Source: an uncultured Clostridia bacterium
GTDB taxonomy: Bacteria; Bacillota; Clostridia; UBA1381
Direction of reading: 5' to 3'
Assembly: GCA_934444735.1 (NCBI GenBank)
Contig: CAKSDE010000014.1
Location: 1-64,000, forward strand
DNA: 64,000 bases
The notes under the pieces were generated by a model. It did no database searches. It saw only the letters and a list, made by a program, of their open reading frames with translations, and was not told the DNA's origin. Of this stretch, positions 54,043-61,506 are shown in pieces. Both the position numbers and the translations under genes were made by a program. Within the stretch, counting starts at the first letter, position 1. Each line of letters starts with the position of its first letter.

Positions 54043-57000
54043 ATGAAACGTTTTTTATCTGCTGTATCGGCTGCGGCGATTATTTTTACCGGGGTATATG
54101 TGCCCGATACATTGGCGGCGGAGAGTAAAGAGGTTGTGAATGATCCGAGCGAGACGGTGATTACGCTTGCCGATACCGAAACAAGCACAAAAGAAAAATT
54201 TTACTATGCAAGTGAGAATATAAGCGGTAAATTCATGGTTGCCGAGATGGAATTTAAGCGCCCGACGGATAATAAATATATGTGGTCGGGGAGCAAAAAT
54301 TACATTATGAATTTCAGCATAAAGCAGGGTGCATATTATACGGTTGCGGATCTTGCAGGATTCAATAATAATTATATTGTTACGAAAAACGGCACGGCGC
54401 TGAACACTTCAATCGGAGATGAAAACCGCGATTGGTTAAAGCTCCGCATGGAGATAGATGTGCCGGCGGCGGAATACAGAGTGATTGTATATGATAAAAA
54501 CGGAGCGGAAAAGGCGCGGTCGGAATATGAGGAAATACCGAACAGTACGGCGGATAAGGCAATTACCGATTGGGGACAGGCGGCGGTGACGCATTTTTCA
54601 GTTTGGGGCCGAGATGCAAAGGATACGAATATGTCGGTCAGGAATGTGCGCCTGTTTACGGGGACAAGAGATTTTGATGATGAGTATAGGAAGATTTCGT
54701 CAGACGAAGAGGAATATATACTGTTTAATATGCAGAAAAACGGCGCGAACTGTATTGCCGTAACCGACAGCTACGACAGCGCGGATTTCGGCACAAAATA
54801 TGCAGCACCCGATTATTTCGGCTCAGGAGTGAATGCAACGGACTGTCTGGCGTATGTGGTTAATAAGGGTGGAATTGATAATAAAAAGGACGGTAATGAT
54901 ATTATTTACGATGAATCGGGTGTACCGTTCGATTTTCGGACAGATACGGATAAGAAAAATACGCTTTTGCTGGGACCTGCCGAGCTGATAAATAAACCGG
55001 AGGCGGAAATAAGCGTACCGGAGGGGTTTTATAAAAGCTTTTCTTTCATTGCGGACGCTACATATGAGATAACGGGAAATACAAAGGTTTCGGTAAACTA
55101 TACCGACGGTACAACGGACGAAACCGAGCTGAAAATGATAAGAAGACAGCAGTTTCTGAATAATAACGAGATGGAGCAGAATAGGCAGAATGTACTGGAT
55201 ACAATTTTTGCCTATAAGAATGTCAGCTCATGCATAACATTTGTGCCCGATCCGAACAATACCGAAGGGACGGGTTATGCGTATAATACATCAAACGGTC
55301 AGATACCGCAGTGGTGGTCGATGGTTGTGCCTGTATATACGGTCAGCGCCGATTCGGATAAAGAGGTAAAAAGCGTTACATTTACAAATAACAACAAGCT
55401 GATTTCCGTAAATATATTTTCGTTTACGGGGGTCGGAATAACATACGACAGAAAGCTTGCCGAACTGGCAGATACACTGCCTGCGGCAGATGAGATAAAT
55501 AAGGACAATTTTGTGGATTACAGCGGAGCGATTGCAAGAATCGAGGCACTTTTGGCTAAGGGGGCAAAGCTTGACAGTGAGCGCACGGCAAAATATAATG
55601 CACTGAAGGCGAAGTATGATGAGCTGCTGGGTGAGAACGGAACACTAAGGACATTTCATGTGTCCCCCGAGGGAAAAGCGGATAATGACGGATCGTCCGC
55701 AGCTCCGTTTGACAGTCTTGCCGCAGCAAAAAAGGCGGCTGCGGAATATAAAAAGAAGAATCCGGGTGTAAAGATTGATGTGATATTCAATGAGGGAGAA
55801 TACCGTTTTTCGGACAGCGTGAAATTCACATCGGCGGATTCGGGAACAAAGAGCGCGCCGATAACGTATAAGGCAGCAGAGGGAGCAAAGGTTTATTTTA
55901 AAGGTTCAAAGGCGCTTAATGCAGGGAGCGTAAAAACCGTAAGGGATCCCGAAACACTGGCAAAACTCCCGAAGGAGGCGCGCGGAAAAGTAAAGTATAT
56001 AGATTTGAAAGCGGAGGGGATTACAAAAGAGGATCTGGGAGCAATTCCGGCAAGCTTTGGAGCACAGGCAGAATCGAATGAGCTTTTTGTAAATGATAAG
56101 GTACAGGCATTGTCACGCTGGCCAAACGGGGAAAATGAATATGTGCAATTCGATTCTGTCGCCGAGGCAGGCGGAGGAACGCAGGACTCGGGCGGTGCGA
56201 TAAGGATCGGCAGCTACCGTCTGGCGCGATGGGAAAATGCGCCCGATGCATGGATTGTCGGATTTTTAGGCAATGACTGGACATATGACCGCGTGGGTAT
56301 AAAGAGCATTGACGCGGCAAATAAGACGGTATATCTTGAACCCGGCGCGATATATGCGCTTTCGGACAATGAATCCAAAAGATATGCGGTTATAAACCTT
56401 TTGGAAGAACTGGATATGCCGGGCGAGTGGTATATAGACCGCGAAAACGAAATTCTTTACTATTATCCCGAGGGCGATATTTCGGAAATTGAGCTTAGTG
56501 TAACGGATAAGGATCTTATAGATATGGAGAATGTAAGCAATGTGAATTTTTCGGGTATTACATTTTCACAGACAAGAGCAAATGCCGTAAGATTGAGAGA
56601 AAAGATGGAGAATATGGAATTTTCCGATTGCATTTTTGAGAATATCGCAAAATACGGAATTTATCAGACGGTAAGTACCGTTTCGGAGGTGGCAAAGGGA
56701 ACTCCGACTCAAAATCAGTTTCATGAGAATGGGAACGTTAATTTTAATCTCAGCAAAAACGCTTTTATTGACTGCGGAATTTCGGCGTTCAGTATAATAT
56801 GCGGATCAAGAGACGATAACCGGCCGTCGGGGTGCGGTATTGTGAATAATTACATATATAATACCGGAAGAACCAATAAAAAAGCGATCGCGGCATATTT
56901 TGAGGGAGTCGGGATAGAGGTCGCGAACAATACAATTCACAGCGTCGGCTACGGTTTGGATTATCACGGTGCGGATATTTCGATACACCATAATGAAATA

Positions 57001-58500
57001 TATAATGCACTGGGGCATTTGAACGACGGCGGTGCAATATACACAGGAAGAGCATTTATCAACCGCGGAAATAAGATTTACAACAATTATATACATGACG
57101 CAAAAAAGAAAACCTCGCTTATAAGCGATAATATGGCATACGGAATATATCTGGACGATTTGGACTGCGGAACCGAGATTTTCGGAAACATTATTGCGGG
57201 AACAAATGTCGGAGTGCTTGTAAACGGCGGAATGTCGAATAATGTGCATGATAACATTATAGCTAACGCGTCGGGAAAAGATGATTATGGTGCGGTCGGT
57301 TTCGGTGTGTACGGCGGAATGGGCGATTCTGCCAAAATCGCACAGCAGACAGCGCAGGGAGAGGCGGCTTTAAAACTTTCGGGGTATGCAAAATATACCG
57401 ATATAAAAGAGGATCTGGAAAGCGGCAAGCTATCATACCCCGCGCGGAACATAATAAAGAATAATATTACACTGAATGCAAAAATTTCAAAGTGGAATAT
57501 GATACCGGGATGGAAATACTATAAAGTCCCGGGATACAATACGCTTGAGGGTAATGAAGAAGTCGGAGAGACGGAATTTGTTGATACTGCAAACGGCGAT
57601 TTGCGCTTGAAGAGCGCAAGCTCTTATGCGGCAAGTACGGCGGCTCTGTCCGAGAGCTTTGATATGAGCACTATAGGAATACAGGAGTCGGAATTTAAGG
57701 AAAATCCGATTGACAGTGAAAGCTTTTCGCTTTCTTATCCTCAAGACGGTCAAAGCGGCATTGGTGTGTCGGGCATTATCTTGAAATGGCAGAGACCGAG
57801 AGGCGCGGACAGTTTCAGATTGGTTGTCGCAAAGGACGACGGATTTTCCGATATTGTAAAAGACATAAAAACATACGAAACCACCTATACCTTGGAAAAT
57901 ATCGGTACTGGGACATATTATTGGAGAGTGTATGCGAATAACGAGTCGGCTGTGAAGAAAGCGACATGGGCGGCTGAGAAAATATATACTTTTACGGTAT
58001 CGGAACCGGAAAGCATCGGAGCTTTGGAGACGGTAATTGCCGCGGCAAAAGCGGCAGCGCAGGATATGACGGAGGCAAATCTGCGCGGCAGCTATAAAAT
58101 CGGCACGAAAAATGCACTGAACGATAAAATTGCGTACGCGGAAAAGCTTAAAGCTTTTTCGGGTGTTTCCGAGAAGGAAACAAAAATTGCGGCAGCAGAT
58201 ATTTGGGATATTATAAACAACAGAATATTTATCTACAACCCGACGGAAACAACGGTAGAAAAGACAGACGGAAAATATACTTTTTCGGTGAGCTTTGAAG
58301 AGGACGCAAAAGGCGCAAATGTATATGCGGCGCTCTATTCAAAGAGCGGAAAGCTCTTGGCGGTTTCGGAAACGGAAATGGAAAAAGGTGAAAAAACAGT
58401 AATTTCAGCTGTGACGGAGGAGGTGCCGTATACGGCTAAAATATTTGTTTGGAACGGGGAAATGGTGCCGTTATGGCAAGAGGAAATTTTGGGAATATAA
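54043..58500 (+). CDS. Secreted multi-domain GH141-like beta-helix protein
   Basis: A 1,485-aa exported protein. ATG 54043 follows AAGGAGG by 8 bases; an upstream frame reads through the hairpin and is rejected. Residues about 25-220 are one jelly-roll-like module as in the previous protein. About 224-500 is a second, unrecognised module (NCIAVTDSYDSADFG, SNGQIPQWW) shared with the next protein. The GH141-like parallel beta-helix spans about 535-1205 (FHVSPEGKADNDG, SRWPNGENEY, NLLEELDMPGEWYIDRENE, GIYLDDLDCGTE). An FN3-like unit (about 1226-1320), helices and the short closing module (VYAALYSKSGKLL, KIFVWNGEMVPLW) follow. It is likely a glycan hydrolase acting outside the cell; substrate is not provable. 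Confidence 0.8.
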   Translation: MKRFLSAVSAAAIIFTGVYVPDTLAAESKEVVNDPSETVITLADTETSTKEKFYYASENISGKFMVAEMEFKRPTDNKYMWSGSKNYIMNFSIKQGAYYTVADLAGFNNNYIVTKNGTALNTSIGDENRDWLKLRMEIDVPAAEYRVIVYDKNGAEKARSEYEEIPNSTADKAITDWGQAAVTHFSVWGRDAKDTNMSVRNVRLFTGTRDFDDEYRKISSDEEEYILFNMQKNGANCIAVTDSYDSADFGTKYAAPDYFGSGVNATDCLAYVVNKGGIDNKKDGNDIIYDESGVPFDFRTDTDKKNTLLLGPAELINKPEAEISVPEGFYKSFSFIADATYEITGNTKVSVNYTDGTTDETELKMIRRQQFLNNNEMEQNRQNVLDTIFAYKNVSSCITFVPDPNNTEGTGYAYNTSNGQIPQWWSMVVPVYTVSADSDKEVKSVTFTNNNKLISVNIFSFTGVGITYDRKLAELADTLPAADEINKDNFVDYSGAIARIEALLAKGAKLDSERTAKYNALKAKYDELLGENGTLRTFHVSPEGKADNDGSSAAPFDSLAAAKKAAAEYKKKNPGVKIDVIFNEGEYRFSDSVKFTSADSGTKSAPITYKAAEGAKVYFKGSKALNAGSVKTVRDPETLAKLPKEARGKVKYIDLKAEGITKEDLGAIPASFGAQAESNELFVNDKVQALSRWPNGENEYVQFDSVAEAGGGTQDSGGAIRIGSYRLARWENAPDAWIVGFLGNDWTYDRVGIKSIDAANKTVYLEPGAIYALSDNESKRYAVINLLEELDMPGEWYIDRENEILYYYPEGDISEIELSVTDKDLIDMENVSNVNFSGITFSQTRANAVRLREKMENMEFSDCIFENIAKYGIYQTVSTVSEVAKGTPTQNQFHENGNVNFNLSKNAFIDCGISAFSIICGSRDDNRPSGCGIVNNYIYNTGRTNKKAIAAYFEGVGIEVANNTIHSVGYGLDYHGADISIHHNEIYNALGHLNDGGAIYTGRAFINRGNKIYNNYIHDAKKKTSLISDNMAYGIYLDDLDCGTEIFGNIIAGTNVGVLVNGGMSNNVHDNIIANASGKDDYGAVGFGVYGGMGDSAKIAQQTAQGEAALKLSGYAKYTDIKEDLESGKLSYPARNIIKNNITLNAKISKWNMIPGWKYYKVPGYNTLEGNEEVGETEFVDTANGDLRLKSASSYAASTAALSESFDMSTIGIQESEFKENPIDSESFSLSYPQDGQSGIGVSGIILKWQRPRGADSFRLVVAKDDGFSDIVKDIKTYETTYTLENIGTGTYYWRVYANNESAVKKATWAAEKIYTFTVSEPESIGALETVIAAAKAAAQDMTEANLRGSYKIGTKNALNDKIAYAEKLKAFSGVSEKETKIAAADIWDIINNRIFIYNPTETTVEKTDGKYTFSVSFEEDAKGANVYAALYSKSGKLLAVSETEMEKGEKTVISAVTEEVPYTAKIFVWNGEMVPLWQEEILGI

Positions 58501-58527
58501 ACGACAAAACGAGGAGGAATAAACAAC

Positions 58528-61452
58528 ATGAAAAAACGCTTAATATCGGCAGTTGTTGCGGCGACGTTAAATATTGCATATCTGCCGGGGGTGATAGCTG
58601 CGGATAATACGGTTAATGATGAATATGTATGCATTGATTTGACGGAGTATGCGAACTGTATTGCGGTATCGGACAGCTATGATGCGTCGGAGCTTGGCAA
58701 AAAGTATGCAGTGCCCAATTATCAGGGCAGCGGTATGGATCCGACAGACAGCTTAACACATATTTTTAACAAAAAGGGCATTGATTACAAAAAAGACGAA
58801 AACGGGTTAATATATGACGCGTCGGGAACGCCGTTTGATTTTAAAACCTCACTTACCGAGAAAAATACAGTTCTTCTTGGCGCAGGGAAATATATAAATA
58901 ACAAGACGGTCGAAATAAAAATCCCCGAGGAGAATTACGAAAGCTTTTCATTTGCGGCGGACGTGAGCTTTGAGATACCGTCAAAAGCGAGCGTGAGTGT
59001 GAACTATACCGACGGGACGTATGAGGAAACGTCACTTCAGATGATAAGAAAGCAGGCGTATCAGAACAGCGCGGAATTTGAGCAAAATATTCAAAATGTA
59101 CTGGACACTTTTGCGAAATATCCGAATATAGCGTCATATATCGATTTTAAGACCGACCCGGCAAATCCCGACGGAACGGGACTTGCTTATAATGTATCAA
59201 ACGGACAGATTCCGCAGTGGTGGCCGTGGCTGATGCCTGTTTATTCGGTTAAGGCAAATTCGGCAAAAACGGTAAAGAGCATAACTTTTGAAAATAAAAA
59301 CACTATCCGCGGAATGAATATATTTGCGCTTACCGGTCATAAAATATCGCCGACAGAGGCGATGAATAAGCGAATTGATCTGCTCCCCGAGGCAGATAAA
59401 ATCAATTTCGGCAATTATCTGAACTATAAAGAAGAGGTTGCAAGCATTGTCAGGGATATTGCGGATAAAGGCATAATTTTAGACGATGCAAGAAAAGCAA
59501 AGATAGAAACGATCGCAAAAAACATAAAAGAATATGAAAATAATCCTGCCGAGGGGATTAAATATCTTATCGCTCAATTGCCGAATGCGGAGGATATAAA
59601 CGAGAGCAATTTTTCGGAATATGAAAAAGATACGGCGGCAATTGCAGAAAAGCTGACCGAAGAAATCGAGAGTGAAATCCCCGAGGAGATGCTTTTGAAA
59701 TTTAAGGCGGTAAAAGAAAAGATAGAAAAGCTTTCCGATGAAAAGGAGCTGAAGGCTTTAATAGAAAGCCTTCCTGCGGCAAGTGAGATTACAAAGCGCA
59801 ATTGCTCGGACTATGATACGGCAATAGCGCGCATAGAAGATTTGCTGGAAAAAGGAATTGATACGGATGAGAGCTTAAAAACAAAGTTTGAAGAGGTGAA
59901 AACGGCGATTGCCGAAAAGAAAAGTGCGTATGACGCGTATATAGTAAGCAATTATTCGGATTCCTACAATGCCATTGTATATTCGGACAGAAACATTTCG
60001 CTTGACGATCCGATATACCGCACACCGAACTTTTTGGGCGCAAAGAGCAATAATCAGATTGAGCAGTTCTATCCGTCCGAAATCCTTAACAAAGAAGCAT
60101 TTGACAAAAAGAAGAACAGCAAAAATATAATCTATTCCGAGAAGGGTGAAATTCCGTTTTATATTGATACAGAAGGCGGAATTATCTTGGGTACAAACGG
60201 AGAGGGTTATGTAAATACTATGGAAATACCGATCGCAAGCGGATATTACGATGCGGTTTCCGTAGCGCTGTATTCAACATACCAAATAGACGCGAATCTT
60301 TTTGAATTTAAGATTAATTACGCTGATGGAACAAGCACAACCGATCCGAACTGGTTGCTGCCGGCACCGAAAAGAACGGTTGCCGAGTTTGACGGCTCGT
60401 GTGTAAAGGATTATCTGTCATTTGTGTATGATCCGTCCGATCCGTACGGCTCGTCGGTAGTATACAGACGTTCGGGGAGAAATTACCCATATATAAATTT
60501 TAATCTGAATATTCCTATCGTTACGCTTGAAGCGGACAGCTCGAAGATTGTAAAATCAATCTCGCTTACCGAGGTGGATACATGGAGAGCGATTGCCGTT
60601 TTGGGAATAACAGGACATTTGCCCGAGACTGCGGCAGATTTAAAAGAGAGAATCGAGAGCGTTATAGAGAGCTTGAATGAATCGGCAATCGCGGGTGACA
60701 TCGATAAAATTGAGGCGGTTAAAAATATGCTTGCGGTATATGAAAATGTATCGGGAACGGAGGAGATTTCCAATATTTCAAAATTCAGAAGTATAGAAAA
60801 GGTATTTGACGAAACGGTTGTCGAGGTGACAGACTCATCGGATTATACCGATTACGACAGCACAAAGGTGACATTTAAATTTAAAAACACCATAGATACA
60901 ACCAATATAGCAAAATATGTAACGGTGACATTAAACGGTGCGGAATTTGACGGCTATACGGTTATGACGCCGGACGATAAAACGGTTGAAGTTTCAGCGG
61001 CAAATGATCTGGATTACAGCAGGAAATTTGCGGTTACGCTGTCTCCGAATCTGCCGGATAAGCAAGTATCGGGCTTTACCTTAAGACGAAATTACAAATA
61101 TTCTTTCACACCGACAGCGCCTATGGAGCTTACAAGGCTTCAAGTTTTAAATGAGGCGGGCGAGGAAACGGAGATAAGCCAAAACAGCGAAAAAAACGTG
61201 AGAGTAAGTCTGGATTTGAAGAACAACTCCGCACCGACGGGGGAAAAGGCGAACTATGCCGTTTCGGTATGCTTATACGATAAGGATAACAAGCTTGTAA
61301 AAATCTATATGAGTCAGGGAAATCTGAAAATCGGCGATAATAAGGAGATTAACTGTACATTTGATATTCCCGACGCTCAGTCATCGGTAAAATGTTTTGT
61401 TTTGGACGGATATTCTTCGATGAACACTATTTGGAGAACCGTAACAAAGTAA
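58528..61452 (+). CDS. Secreted companion protein sharing the enzyme's accessory module
   Basis: A 974-aa exported protein behind GAGGAGG. The signal peptide ends near GVIAADN. The module of the previous protein occurs at about 30-290 (NCIAVSDSYDASELGKKYA, SNGQIPQWWPW) and in divergent form at about 475-715. Between them lie helical FIVAR-like repeats of ~60 aa (LPEADKINFGNYLNYKEEV, LPNAEDINESNFSEYEKD, LPAASEITKRNCSDYDTA). An Ig/Big_5-like domain and a variant of the short module (VSVCLYDKDNKLV) end it. No enzyme domain is visible. It may bind the same polymer as the adjacent enzyme. Confidence 0.72.
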   Translation: MKKRLISAVVAATLNIAYLPGVIAADNTVNDEYVCIDLTEYANCIAVSDSYDASELGKKYAVPNYQGSGMDPTDSLTHIFNKKGIDYKKDENGLIYDASGTPFDFKTSLTEKNTVLLGAGKYINNKTVEIKIPEENYESFSFAADVSFEIPSKASVSVNYTDGTYEETSLQMIRKQAYQNSAEFEQNIQNVLDTFAKYPNIASYIDFKTDPANPDGTGLAYNVSNGQIPQWWPWLMPVYSVKANSAKTVKSITFENKNTIRGMNIFALTGHKISPTEAMNKRIDLLPEADKINFGNYLNYKEEVASIVRDIADKGIILDDARKAKIETIAKNIKEYENNPAEGIKYLIAQLPNAEDINESNFSEYEKDTAAIAEKLTEEIESEIPEEMLLKFKAVKEKIEKLSDEKELKALIESLPAASEITKRNCSDYDTAIARIEDLLEKGIDTDESLKTKFEEVKTAIAEKKSAYDAYIVSNYSDSYNAIVYSDRNISLDDPIYRTPNFLGAKSNNQIEQFYPSEILNKEAFDKKKNSKNIIYSEKGEIPFYIDTEGGIILGTNGEGYVNTMEIPIASGYYDAVSVALYSTYQIDANLFEFKINYADGTSTTDPNWLLPAPKRTVAEFDGSCVKDYLSFVYDPSDPYGSSVVYRRSGRNYPYINFNLNIPIVTLEADSSKIVKSISLTEVDTWRAIAVLGITGHLPETAADLKERIESVIESLNESAIAGDIDKIEAVKNMLAVYENVSGTEEISNISKFRSIEKVFDETVVEVTDSSDYTDYDSTKVTFKFKNTIDTTNIAKYVTVTLNGAEFDGYTVMTPDDKTVEVSAANDLDYSRKFAVTLSPNLPDKQVSGFTLRRNYKYSFTPTAPMELTRLQVLNEAGEETEISQNSEKNVRVSLDLKNNSAPTGEKANYAVSVCLYDKDNKLVKIYMSQGNLKIGDNKEINCTFDIPDAQSSVKCFVLDGYSSMNTIWRTVTK

Positions 61453-61506
61453 ATAATAAGCAATTGGATTACAATTACCTAAAGCAAATAAAGGAAGGAG
61501 AACACA

